The position numbers and the translations under genes were made by a program. Positions 1 to 10,952 of a stretch of 64,000 nucleotides of DNA are shown here, one piece after another. This DNA comes from Furcasterigmium furcatum (lineage: Eukaryota; Ascomycota; Sordariomycetes; Glomerellales; Plectosphaerellaceae): contig BCIA01000003.1 in assembly GCA_001599815.1 (NCBI GenBank), forward strand, positions 2,170,001 to 2,234,000. Reading direction: 5' to 3'. Numbering within the stretch: position 1 is the stretch's first letter; each line of letters begins with the position of its first letter. The notes below the pieces were generated by a model that was given only the letters and a program-made list of their open reading frames with translations, made no database searches and was not told the DNA's origin.

Positions 1-715
1 CTGGCAGACTATATCTATTGCATCAAGCTTTGTTGCGCCGAGTCGTTGGATCACCTGAGAAATCAACCATCCCGATACGGCACATCCAACACACAACACG
101 CGACTATCCAGCGTCTGTCGTAAGACTTGCGACTATCCAGCGTTTGTCGCAAGACTCGCGACAATCCAGTGTTAGTCCATAGTATGCGAGTAGCAGAAAC
201 ACGCACATACAGGGCGTGAACTTTTCTTTTTCAACAGCCCACTCTCTTTCCCAGGACTTTTGAGAAGTTTTCCAACTCGTCATCTCGCCACTTCTCCCAC
301 CTCTCGTCGTTACCAATCCCATCACCACCACATTACGGCCACTATCATCCCGCTTCCTCCTCTCACCACTGCATCCACCTCTGGTCGTCCGCATCCTCAC
401 TCGTCTCCGAATTCACTGCTCCTGCCGTCGGTCCTCCGTGCCCCTCCGGAGTCCTCTGGACCGACCCGGCCCGCGATCCCGGATTCTGGTCACCGGCTCC
501 GGTATCCCTCCTGTACCACTCTCTCGGCGAGAGTACTTCTCTTATTCACTAACCCTCTTTTCTATACACTTCCATCCTCTCCTCAAAATCCCCTCCCAAT
601 CATTGCCTGTCTTCCCCTCATTCCCCTCATCACAACTTCTTCCTTGTCACCGATCCAATTCTCGTTGCGAGTCTACCCCCTATCTCACACCCATCAAGCA
701 CCACCCGTCGTCACC
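1..715. other. upstream region of the SRA gene
   Basis: There is no confident gene here. It holds a short tandem repeat (100-182) and then a CT-rich stretch (about 290-715) typical of a fungal promoter and 5' leader. The frame of the SRA gene stays open upstream to about 260, but I see no in-frame ATG before 716, so that stretch is read as leader. Confidence 0.6.
100..182. repeat. 29-bp tandem repeat, about 2.8 copies
   Basis: Three consecutive units begin gcgac-a/t-atccag at 100, 129 and 158. Units 1 and 2 differ at only a few positions over 29 bp. Unit 3 is more diverged and fades out near 182. It lies about 540 bp upstream of the SRA gene start. Function is unknown; it could be a minisatellite. 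Confidence 0.75.
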
Positions 716-1783
716 ATGTCGCAATCCAACCAGCCCGTCGTCGAGAACATCGAAGCCTTCGTCTCCCACTGCGAACGCACTCTGACCAACATGGAGCTGG
801 CCAGAACATTGAAGAGAGAGTTGCACGTCAACGACAAGAAGCTCCTGGGGTTCATGCTCCGCTGGCTCATGAACCGCTGCGAGGTCTACAACCCCAACAC
901 ACTCCCCGCCGAATACTCTGAGCGGCTGGCCAGAGTCATGGAGAAGATCCTGGCGTTCTCCGTCTACAGGGTCTCCGGGGGCGGTCGTCGGGGCATTAGC
1001 GATGGCCAGAAGAGAATCGCCGAGGAGATCCGCAGCTACCTGACCGCCGACGTCCCTGCGGGCACCGTCGAAGCGAAGTTCAAGGACACTTCTCACTACA
1101 TCAACGAGGAAGCGCAGTTCAAGGCGCCTGGCCCGAAGGATCCCATCTGGGGCGACTACGGAATCCTTCGCGGCTTTGCCGTGACCACCAAGGTCGGCTC
1201 CAACAAGCGTCACAAGATCATCAACCCCAACTACGAATACCTGAAGAGAAACGCCAAGGTCTTCGGGGACAACGGCATCGAGATCGGCAGCTGGTACCCC
1301 CGCCAGCTCATGGCCGTCTTCGCGGGCGCCCACGACGAGCTCATGAACGGCATCGCCGGCACCGAGCGCGACGGCGCGTGGTCCATCGTCGTCTCCGGCC
1401 ATTATGACGACTTCGACCAAGACAACGGCGAGACCCTCTTCTACTCGGGCTCCGGCAGCAAGGACAACGCCGACCCGGACCAGGCGAAGCGCACAAAGGG
1501 CACCCTCGCTCTCCAGCGGTCGATCGAGACGGGCAAGCCTGTCCGCGTGCTGCGCTCTGGCTCGTCCGGCGGCGGCAACTGGTGCCCCAAATCCGGCATA
1601 AGGTACGACGGGCTCTACAGGGTTGTCAGCTACAAGCAGCACCACAACAAACTCGGTGGCCTCTTCCTCAACTTCGAGCTCGTCCGCGAGGGCGGCCAGC
1701 CTCCCCTCGGCCCCCTCAAGCGGATCCCTCATCCGGATGACATCAAGCAGTACGACTCGGCGCTCAAGAACATCTACAATTAA
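716..1783 (+). CDS. SRA/YDG domain protein
   Basis: Intronless 355-residue protein. An N-terminal helical region (about 1-120) precedes a SRA-YDG (PUA-like) domain at about 140-290. Signature elements are the GDYG..RGF entry, the conserved VSGHYDDDxDNG-like core seen here as VVSGHYDDFDQDNGETLFYSG, a GSGSKDN turn, and the GIRYDGLYRVVSY end strand. SRA domains in UHRF1 and plant SUVH proteins bind methylated cytosine by base flipping, so a DNA-modification reader role is likely. No RING, SET or HNH domain is present, so the domain stands almost alone. The start is the first in-frame ATG, in context caccatgtc. A 391-codon reading frame on the opposite strand is a shadow of GC-rich codon use. Confidence 0.88.
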   Translation: MSQSNQPVVENIEAFVSHCERTLTNMELARTLKRELHVNDKKLLGFMLRWLMNRCEVYNPNTLPAEYSERLARVMEKILAFSVYRVSGGGRRGISDGQKRIAEEIRSYLTADVPAGTVEAKFKDTSHYINEEAQFKAPGPKDPIWGDYGILRGFAVTTKVGSNKRHKIINPNYEYLKRNAKVFGDNGIEIGSWYPRQLMAVFAGAHDELMNGIAGTERDGAWSIVVSGHYDDFDQDNGETLFYSGSGSKDNADPDQAKRTKGTLALQRSIETGKPVRVLRSGSSGGGNWCPKSGIRYDGLYRVVSYKQHHNKLGGLFLNFELVREGGQPPLGPLKRIPHPDDIKQYDSALKNIYN

Positions 1784-2465
1784 AGCGGGCGGGAGCCCAT
1801 TCCTTTTCTTCTCCGGCTTCTTCTTCAGAGTACGTGACCCTCCCCAGCCTTGCATCGCCCATGTTCTTTGTAGCTAACCATCTTGCAGCAGCAACGCCAT
1901 CGGAGGGCAAATGATCAGGAGAGGGGGCTGAATGGAAAGGGCGCTTGGGCGTTTGGTCTGGTCTGGTCTGGTTTGTTCTTGCGGTCGAGGGTTCGAGGAT
2001 TCGATCCTATAAATACAACGTGCTTTAATCTTGCACAAACCTCCAACGTGATTTCCCCTATCAGACGGAAGGCAGGTACGCCGAAGTCGTCAAGAGGTAC
2101 TCGGCATGGTGTTGGGAGGCAGTTGAAGCGTTGAATCATCATCGCCACTAACAGTAGCCTCCGCCTTAGAAGTGATTGACTCGCTGTGATGAGTGTATCG
2201 GTAATATTAACGTATCAAGGTGAAATAGAAGTACCTTACAGGCATTCTTTAATTCACAGAGAGGGCGATAGGAAATAAATATCATGAGAAGCCATGGCTT
2301 CTAGACACGACCTGAAGGGATTAGGATTTCACGATATCAGCCGTCACGATTATTTCCATCCAAAGAGCGCTTTCGTGGTCCCAGCACCAAGCGTTCGACA
2401 CGACGAATGTCGGAGCTGGCATAAAATCGATGGTGACTGAGAAAAACGTGTCTTCAAATCGAAGA
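1784..2465. other. convergent intergenic region
   Basis: This is the 3' side of the SRA gene (+) and of the GFA gene (-). I see no open frame resembling a protein. The AT-rich part (about 2150-2310) probably holds both poly(A) regions. Confidence 0.5.
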
Positions 2466-3527
2466 TCAACCAACTTCAAAGTCTCGGGCTTCTCCATGCT
2501 TCTTCCTGCCCCAGCTCGCCATCCCTTGTGCCAGCTCTTCCGTGAACTTCTCATCATACCTGAAGCCGCTGTGATGGTGCGCCAGACGCCCGGTCCTCCA
2601 CGTCAACCAGCTCTCGGCCAACAATCCATCAGGGGCTCTCAGCAGGCCACAGGCGATGTCCAGAACCCAGTCTCCATTGGACAGCTCCCTCGTCCCGTCG
2701 GCGCCAAAGTAGCCCGCGACTTTTGCGCCGCAGGTGCCGCAGAATGACCGGAGGGTTCCCGTCGAGGAGATGTAGGTTTTGGATGTCCCTAGACGCAGAT
2801 CGTTCGGAAATATCGGTTGAAGGCATGACTTGGGAACAAACGTCCATGGAATGACGTGGGCGCCGGACTGCAGTCTGCAGTCGTCGCACACGTCCATGAC
2901 GGCCATCCATTTCGTCGGGTCGACGGGGGAGATCCACGCCTTGTACTCGGGGTTCGATTGCATCTCAGGAGTCGGTCGAGAGATGGTGAAGGAAACTCCG
3001 CCACAGTGGCATTCCGCAACAAGCTTCGAGGTCAAGTCCGGCCCTTCTTCGCGGTGTTCGGTTATCTGATCGCCCGGGTCGCCACCGGGCAGCCAGTCGA
3101 GGAGGCTGGGCTGGGTGCTGTCGGCATGAATGTGTGTCTTCTCTCCCCAGACGGAAGGCTCATCGTCTCGGTTTGCATCGAAGATGGACGTGGATATCAC
3201 CCAAGTCTCGCCGTCGAGGCTCAGGTCGCCGATGTGGCATCCGCAGGTGCTGCAGAAGTACCGATCACTCTTTGCTGCTGGGTGGCGATACCTCGTCAGC
3301 TTGTCGAGGCTTGACGGAGCGATCCATGCGGGCGCGACTCCGCGCGGGAGAGCGGAATGGAAGACACAGAAGGTGCCGTGACTGTGTCGGCAGATGCTGC
3401 AATGGCAGAGATGGACTCCAAGAGGAAGAGCTGAAGTCGGGATGTCGAGAGAGAAGTGGACGTCCTTGCAGAAGCACTGGGCGGTCAGCGTCTTCGTCTC
3501 CTTGTCCTCTGCATGGACGTCGGCCAT
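2466..3527 (-). CDS. double GFA-domain (CENP-V/GFA) protein
   Basis: Intronless 353-residue protein with two tandem glutathione-dependent formaldehyde-activating (GFA, Mss4-like fold) zinc domains. The first, about residues 13-135, shows CxC (CFCKD), CHCSIC and FCSTCGCHIG. The second, about 165-320, shows CHCGG, a CDDCRLQSG motif and FCGTCGAKV. GFA proteins bind zinc through these cysteines. The founder catalyses spontaneous-type S-hydroxymethylglutathione formation, but most fungal members have no proven substrate. Single-domain members are about 130-200 residues, so this is a tandem form. It is convergent with the SRA gene. Domain assignment is firm; reaction unknown. Confidence 0.88.
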   Translation of the reverse strand: MADVHAEDKETKTLTAQCFCKDVHFSLDIPTSALPLGVHLCHCSICRHSHGTFCVFHSALPRGVAPAWIAPSSLDKLTRYRHPAAKSDRYFCSTCGCHIGDLSLDGETWVISTSIFDANRDDEPSVWGEKTHIHADSTQPSLLDWLPGGDPGDQITEHREEGPDLTSKLVAECHCGGVSFTISRPTPEMQSNPEYKAWISPVDPTKWMAVMDVCDDCRLQSGAHVIPWTFVPKSCLQPIFPNDLRLGTSKTYISSTGTLRSFCGTCGAKVAGYFGADGTRELSNGDWVLDIACGLLRAPDGLLAESWLTWRTGRLAHHHSGFRYDEKFTEELAQGMASWGRKKHGEARDFEVG

Positions 3528-6500
3528 TTTACCCGAGACGAAAGGGTCTGGAAGCTTTCAGGAAATAGATGTCAGCCTGGATCAAAGCCTGTTGAGGTAG
3601 TGGAAGGTTTCCCTCGAATTGTCGCTGGTCTTTGAAAACTCCAAGTTCACTCGGGGCGGCAGCCCTCCGCAATGGTGACGCTAAATTGAAGATCATGTCG
3701 GGTCCCCAACTGAACGTGACTCGGGACTAGTCAAGTCGCGCAAAGGGCGCGCGGAGAACCTCACCACAACATTCAAGATTGGACCAAGAATGTCGGCCAT
3801 CGAATTGTATACAGGCAATTGACAAAAGAGAGATAGTAAAGGGAGTGGGCTTGATGCAGGCATGGGATACCTTTGCCGATGATGTTTGGTGCGGGTTGAG
3901 TTTTCTCGTGAACCGTGACTTCATATCCATACCCGCATAGATTAAGAACATAGATCCCCTGTAAATCCACCGTGTCTCTACTATTCTCAAATTAAATGCG
4001 TCTCATACTATTTCTACTTGAGTAAGGCATTCAGGGGTCAAGAGGCTTTGCTTCTGAGTCGGCAATCTGGCTTTGGTCGTGCTAGTTATCTCACCATCGA
4101 AACTCCGCACGCCTAAAGAGGACAGCAGGAAAAATGAAAAGGCCACTATCTAGTTCAAGGACTTGGAAAGGGGCGTGTTTGTCACCAGATTTATGCTCTC
4201 CCATTGATCCATGGATGACAAAGAGAGACTCCGAGTGAACTTGCAGTGCTTTCTGCCCAATGCCAACACCACATCTATCATTCGCGCTATTGAGATGTCT
4301 AACATACCAATGCTCCTCCATCGCAATCTCCTGGTCTCATGGACTCGCTGCAATCTCGTGTTGCTGTAGGGGCCAATCGAGTAGTATCCCTGACGCCTCG
4401 CCTGCCGTTAGTCTGGCGGCGTGATGACGACGCAGGGATGCTGTCCCGCAGACTTCAAGCCCTCATCCTCCAGGTCTTCCAACCATCTGGCCAGGATCCC
4501 TGTTTCTGAGGCTAAGAACATTGCTCTCATGATCGACAAGAGCTTCAAGGTTTCCGCTAATCCTCCTGCCCAGACTAGGGCGAGTTCGGTTGAGAGAGAG
4601 AGAGGGCATCGATCATGGATCTCGGCCTTTACCAACCTCAGCAGGAAGGCAACAGGGATGTGAAAAGGGCTGGCACACACAATCCTCTGCAGACGCGGAC
4701 CACAGGCCGTGCTCCGGTGGCTGTTGACCCTCTACCGGAGATAGAACTCCAGGATGGCCCGAAGAGGGCGAGACCCTTCCACGACGATGATGGAGATGGC
4801 CGATGCGTCTGGGATCGTCGTCTGCGGGGATGCCTCGAGCCTAAACGAAGAGAGAAAGTACCCAGACCAGCCTTTGGAAGCACTTCTGGGCCTCTCCGTG
4901 GCATCGCCTGTACCAGGACGGGCGCGTCACTGTGGGCACACGGGGACCATGGACCAATATGCGTGCTGCCAGACACACCATGCCAGAAGCCACGACGGTC
5001 TCACATGGAGGAGCTGAGACCTAGACCATCCGGCCACGAGCTCCGCATCGGTCAGCTGCTCCTCGAGTCGTCGATCATGAGCCAGCAGTCAGTGTCCGTC
5101 CAGGGCCATGGCGCCACCAGGACCAGCAGGCGTCCAGCCAAGCCTGCCAGACGGCGTCAGCTTCGTTCGAGCTTGGCCAAACGCTTCCGTGCCGCTTGGA
5201 ATCGCGTCCTGACCAGGGTCTTCAGCTTGAAGTCTATTCGGTGTCCAGACATTCCGAGCCCGAGATATGGGCTCCGTTGTTGCTCGCGCAGCCAGACGAG
5301 GACAGACACGGGTGACACGGGCCTGACATGTGTCCAGCGCCACCGAGGGAGGTATCAGGTCCAAGCCAAGCACGAAATCTTCCGATGGTCAGCGACTGAA
5401 GCAGAAAGCGGGGAGATGTTTGTTGCCTGGGTCTAGAGAACTGATCGGAGACACGACTCGGTGTTTTTCAGAGATCCTGGACACATGGCAGATTCCCAGG
5501 CTGCTGGGTTCAAGTAGCCCAGCTCTGCAAATCCCTCAAATTCAAAGCGTCCATCAAACAATATCATGATGTGGTTCCTTTCTCAGGGGGTCGGAGCCTT
5601 TCTGCAGCGTGTTGTTCGTTCGGGAAAGGTCGGAAGCCGCCAGGGGAGGTGATGGTGAAAAGGGGGGACGTCTTGACCAGGGGGACAAGGAGGCATCGGG
5701 AGGAGTCGGTCCCACCGCTGGGGGATGGCAATGCACTGCATTTGGCCTTGGAGACATTCACTTTTGCACAAGGGCTGCTCATATGAGGTCTCCGAGGCAA
5801 ATGTGGTCGTCATCAAGCCTCGCATTCTCCTCATCTGCTCCGATTCATATTGACGCACCCTTGCGGCGCAATGTCTTGATGCCCAAGCCCAGGTCGTATT
5901 AGTCTATCTTTCTCAAGACCAGGAAGCAATGACAATGGACTCGGTCCCGAGCAGGAGGGTCGGGGAACACAAGGCCCATCCAGCTACGTTGGCCTCCAGA
6001 TACAATGTATGATGAGAGCTGCTTGAAGTCGATTGTGCTTCTTATATCGAATTACCTCGAGTTCAATGAGCATCAATCCCAATTTTCTGAAGCAATAGAG
6101 GAGTAATCTCGATTATTTGACGCTCTGCCGGCTGCACTCCGGTCAACGCAATCGTTCCAAGGCCAGGGTGGTATCTTTCTGCGCGCTTGCCGAACAAGCC
6201 AGGATCTCGTATCTTTCCTTTCTCCACCGCAAACTCGCTCACCACACCAAGAAGATTCTCCGCGGTCTAAGGACTGATGAAGTGGTTCCCTTGCCATGTC
6301 ACTTACATCTCCAGGGTTCGCGCCCACGCGCCGCCCAGCCAACCATATGCAAGATATATGCACGCTCGGGGCTCGCAAAGAGCCTCACCCAGCGCCAATA
6401 CCCATCCTTGACGCCCGTTCCGTCCGCCCAGATGGTCCAGGTCCACCGGCTAGGGATATCTCCACGGACCATCACGAGAATATTCAGGGACAAGAGGGGA

Positions 6501-8557
6501 GGAGCATGCGGGAGGAGGCTGCCCCGGGACTTTACGGGCGTCTTGATACAAGCCAAGAAGAAGACAAGTCAGATCCCCGCCGATATTCACCGAGAGTTTG
6601 TTGGCCAGAGTGGAGGAGGCGAACTGCTGGCTTACTGCATCCAGTAGGTTTGTCCGTCAAGAGGCTCCAAGCTCAGTGTTAGGGCCCAGGGGGTACCCCC
6701 ACGGGGGTGACGGAGTTCGTACTCCATGAGCATGGACCTATGGGCCGATATTACCCACATCTTGGTGCGTTTCTGGCCTTTTACCAACAAGGTACCCGAT
6801 GTGAAGGCGGCGGCGGTCATCTCTCCGTCGCCTGCCTGCCTTCCAGATTGGTGCTAAGGGCGCCCTACTTGAACGCGTTCCCAGCTGTGGTTTGACGTCA
6901 AGAGACGATCAGTAAGACTTTTGGATCACTCTCCACTAGCAACGAGGATCGTCCTCGCCAATCCCTGTCCCTGGCCGGAGACAATGGTTGAATGGCTCAA
7001 GCAAGACCCCCATCGAGGTGACGGGCGCCTCCCATCTGTGGTGCAAGTCGCCGATCTTGACTAAGAAGCCCCGGCGGCGCCGTAGAAGGATTCTGGAAGG
7101 CCAGCCGCACGCTTAGCTCCAAGTGGTGTGGATGTGCCGGACCAAGTCAAACAAGTCCCGTGGACAAGGTTGAGTTGGGCGCTGGGCTGGCCACTCATGG
7201 CTGGCTCGTTGCGTCGGGTTGGGTGCGCACCGGCGGTCCGGCCGAACATCATTTCTTGGCAGTGGGAAGGTTGGCACGGGCTGCGCGACTTTGGCACAAG
7301 GTGAAGGCGCCGGGGGTTGGTTGGGGGGCAGATCATGCGGTGAGACATCGTGAGGTCACTCACACCCACACCGACACCGGGGGCGATGGTCGGTCGCTCC
7401 CTGACTCTCACACCGCACATCATCGACAGTAGTTCTCTCCTGATGAAGAGCCAAGCTTTCCGACAGCATCATGCAGAAGCATTGAAGATCGTGAGGATAT
7501 GAGACACGGAAGAAAGTCTGAGGTGAGGGCGCGTGATGGCGCAGGTCGGACCTCCTCTCAGTTGCCTCCCACAAACAACCACGAACGGCTCGATCAACTG
7601 CCGTTATGCGCCGGGATCCAGGGGCAAGATTAACGCATTCCAGGACATTTCTAGCGTCATTCTACATTAAACTACGCACGCACTAGGCCGAGTTTGCCCA
7701 TATGACCGGCGATTAAGGTGGTATACGCGAGTAAGTTCCGTGCTGGTTGCGGGCGCACGTCGACGGCTCGCAGAATTAGGCCCGTTCCCCAACTCGTTTT
7801 CTAGCCTCCCCCCCTTCTCCTGTGCCTCTCGTGTCGAACCATCCCTGGCAGCCCATGCCCTTCTCCGCAGCTTACCCCTCGTCCCCATCCGCTACTGGGA
7901 ACGGGGGGAGAGCCTCGACGTCCCCGACTCGCGGTCGTGGAACATTCCCCAGAAAACAAGCCCGCCCCCTAGTGCTTGCCACAGCCTCAATCTTGGCGCC
8001 TAGGCCTTGGTCCAGATCCGACTTCAGATGGGACGTCGAGCTTGTGCGTTGTGGTGCTCCGATGGTGCGTTACACGCCGGTGGCGGCGCGCCCGTCCCAG
8101 ACACAGACCGCGATGGTGATCATCCACCCCTGGGATCCCATCGGGACGCTTCGGAGGCGGATGACACGCTAATGCTGTCGTGGGGAAGGTCGCAAATGAG
8201 ACACCAGTTGACCCCGTCCGACCAGTCTCGTAGCTGTGACGCGGGCCACCGCCTCAGGTCGTGACACCGTCCTTTAGCTCATGGAGCACGTCTCGTCTCC
8301 ATCCAGCGAGCCCCCATGGGGGAATTGGGGACGGGGAGGAGGATCTTGAGGGGAGAGGCGGGGATCAGGGGCGAGGCGAGGCACGTCCATAAACTATATC
8401 AACCCTCTCCAGTCCCCCTCGATCCAGACATCTCCTGCTCTCCAGGGACACTCGAGTAGATCTTGGGTCCGGACTCCTCTCTCTTCTTGAATTTCAGCTC
8501 TCTCTTACACATTCTGCCTTTCATCATCCCCCTTGATTCTTGAACCCAAAGCCCAAG
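3528..8557. other. 5-kb stretch without a confident gene
   Basis: Many short frames on both strands, none with a recognisable family. The longest (273 codons from 4615, plus strand) is rich in Arg, Pro and Ser and looks like open frame by composition. One spliced minus-strand candidate at 6063-6472 is listed separately. A perfect TGACGTCA palindrome lies at 6894 and a TGACTAA heptamer at 7058. GC content is not visibly depressed, so repeat-induced mutation is not obvious. The last few hundred bases before 8558 are the CT-rich promoter of the permease gene. Confidence 0.5.
6063..6472 (-). CDS. weak candidate: short spliced protein or gene remnant
   Basis: Two minus-strand exons join in frame: 6472-6389 (28 codons from an ATG) and 6266-6063 (67 codons plus stop), across a 122-nt intron with a GTGAGG donor and a TTAG acceptor. 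The result is a 95-residue protein whose second exon (ENLLGVVSEFAVEKGKIRDP onward) reads like real globular protein. I do not recognise the family. Upstream minus-strand frames (to about 6820) contain protein-like pieces broken by stops, so this may be the 3' end of a decayed larger gene rather than a small gene. The ATG is a guess. Confidence 0.25.
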
Positions 8558-10307
8558 ATGGCGAACCACCAGCAGCAGCAGCAGAATGATAGGCTTGATA
8601 CTATCACCACCAACGACAAGGAGGCCCAGGTCTTCGAGGATGACAACCCTCAGAAGGCCATCCCCAGGGCTGGCAACTACGATAAGTTCGGTGCCCACGA
8701 GAAGACCGACCCCAAGGAAATTGCCCTGGTGAAGAAGCTGGACCGATGGATCATGGTGGGTTTTGCCACACCACGTCTTCAGAGCTTCATCACTGACTGC
8801 CGACGTAGCCCATGCTCTGGTCAATGTACTGGCTTAACTACCTCGGTATGTCACAAAACATTGTCTGCTGTTGTCGCAGGCCTAACCAGCAGTAGATCGC
8901 AATGCCATCGCACTGGCCCGCCTCAACGACCTCGAGGAGGACCTCAACCTCACCGACACCCAGTACCAGACCTGCGTTTCCATCCTCTTCGTCGGCTACA
9001 TCCTCGGTCAGGTTCCCAGCAACATGTTCCTGACCAGAACTCGTCCGTCGCGGTACATGGTTGGTTATCCCTTGGCCGATTCTAAAACATCCCAGAACTA
9101 ACACCAGACAGGGCCTCGTCATGATGCTCTGGGCCATCGTCTCTGCCCTGACCGCCCTCTCCAAGGACTTCGTCGGCCTCCTGCTCACTCGTTTCTTCCT
9201 CGGTCTCACTGAGGCCCCCTTCTACCCCGGCGCCGTGTACATCCTCTCCATCTTCTACAACCGAAAGGAGGTTGCCACTCGCATTGCCATCCTCTACACC
9301 GGAAACATCCTGGCTACCGCTTTTGCCGGACTCATCGCTGCCGGTGTCTTCCACGGCATGGACGGCCTCGGTGGCATCGCCGGCTGGCAGTGGCTCTTCA
9401 TCCTCCAGGGCATCGTGACCTTCGTGATCGCCGTGGTCGGATACTTCGTTCTCCCCGACTTCCCCGCCACCACCAAGTGGCTCACTCCCGAGGAGCGTGA
9501 TCTCGCCCACAACCGCATGGAGCTCGACACCACCTCCAACGCCGGAAACACCTCGATCATGGCGGGCCTCAAGCAGGCCGTCCGCGACCCCGTTGTTTGG
9601 CTGTTCTGCTTGATGGCCCACATGCATCTCGCTGCCAACGGCTTCAAGAACTTCGTAAGTCAAGCCCGTCTCGAGGGGTAGTGGCGTGAACAAAGCTAAT
9701 TGCATTCAGTTCCCCTCCGTCGTGAACACCTTGGGCTTCACCCGGACTATCAGCTTGGTCCTCACTTGCCCTCCCTATCTCATCGCCGGCGCCGTCACCA
9801 TTCTCGTCTCCTGGAGTTCCGGCAAGTTCAACGAGCGCACGTGGCACATCACCCTCTCCAAGGCCGTTGCAACCGTCGGCTTCGTCGCGGCGGCTGCCAC
9901 CCTCAACACCGCCGGCCGCTATGTCTCCATGGTCATCTTCACCATCGGTGAGTTCTTCTGAAAGCCCAGTCTGCCCAGAGACATCATGGTCTAACATCCG
10001 TCTCCCAGGCACCTACGGCGTGAACAGTCTCATCCTCGGCTGGTGCGGCAGCGTCTGCGGCCAGACGAAGGAGAAGAAGGCCGCCGCGATCAGCTTCGTC
10101 ACGACGATCATGAACGTCTCCTTCATCTGGACGCCGTACCTCTGGTCCTCCAAGGACGAGCCGCGCTACATCCCCGCCATGGCTGCCAGCGGCGCCTTCA
10201 GCATCGCCACCGCTCTCATCGCGTGGGTCGTCAAGATCATCCTAAAGAAGCGCAACAAGGCGCTGAGGAACAGCGAGGACGAGACGCAGAACCTGTACGT
10301 GTACTAG
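8558..10307 (+). CDS. MFS anion:cation symporter (Dal5/Fen2/Tna1-type permease)
   Basis: Six exons: 8558-8755, 8809-8845 (37 nt), 8896-9059, 9112-9654, 9710-9947, 10009-10307, giving 492 residues. The N-terminal cytosolic tail has a Gln run. Twelve membrane segments follow, starting at PMLWSMYWLNYLDRNAIALA. The conserved LNYLDRxAIxxAR entry, the RFFLGLTEAPFYPG motif of TM4 and the WLTPEER loop place it in the ACS family of the major facilitator superfamily. Characterised yeast members import allantoate (Dal5), nicotinate (Tna1), pantothenate (Fen2) or biotin (Vht1) with protons at the plasma membrane. The substrate cannot be read from sequence. The nearby ketopantoate enzyme makes a pantothenate-like carboxylate worth testing. 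The start is the first ATG in the frame (an upstream TTG is ignored). Confidence 0.92.
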
Positions 10308-10952
10308 TTCTGCAGGCTGGGCCGATTTGTGACTGCTTGATGATGATGGAGGATTTGGCGGGTTGGGGGGTAAGAAGTGGCTTAGGGAATGCACACATGT
10401 CGAACTCGCTGGTTGTTGAGCGTTAGCAGGCACTTATAGACTCACGTTGAAATGAGACTTTGTCAAAATGACATCCCCCCTACATTATCAGACCGTAGTT
10501 GCCCCGTCAAGCTTAAAAGAGCTCGCTACTGATACCTCGTCCGGGTTGAGGTGTTTCTTCTCTGTTCCCCCTGAGCTCTGTGTACGAGAAGGTTTGCCTG
10601 TCGGTCGCAGAGGCGCGAATGGGTCTTCCGAGTTGGGCTCTGAGTGGGACTTTAAATTCGCGGCGGGGGTTGCGAACCTCCACTAGAATTGGGCCCTGTG
10701 GTCACAGCACAGTGTGCTGCTGAACCGACCGGCGGCCCCGCAAAAGCGTCTTGTCCTCCTCCATCGGGCGTGTCGCACTGATGGAAGAGGAGGCCCAGCA
10801 ATTAATAAGTTAGGTACAGTCACTCTCTGCACCCCCAGCTGCGTGGTCTCAGTGTGAGCACTTCCTCCTCCTGCCCATACCACCTTAAAGCCCGGTGCTG
10901 CCAGCCCTCTTCGTCTTAAACGCGGCTGTCCTGCTGGCCACAGATTATAACA
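10308..10952. other. intergenic region between permease and aldolase genes
   Basis: This is the 3' end of the permease gene and the promoter of the aldolase gene, both on the plus strand. I see no gene and no TTAGTCA heptamer. Confidence 0.5.

Noticed and set aside
680..1855. 391-codon open frame antisense to the SRA gene
   Set aside because: Same cause; the sense frame has a complete conserved domain.
4615..5436. 273-codon plus-strand frame
   Set aside because: No recognisable family, Arg/Ser/Pro-rich, overlapping open frames on other strands; insufficient support for a gene.
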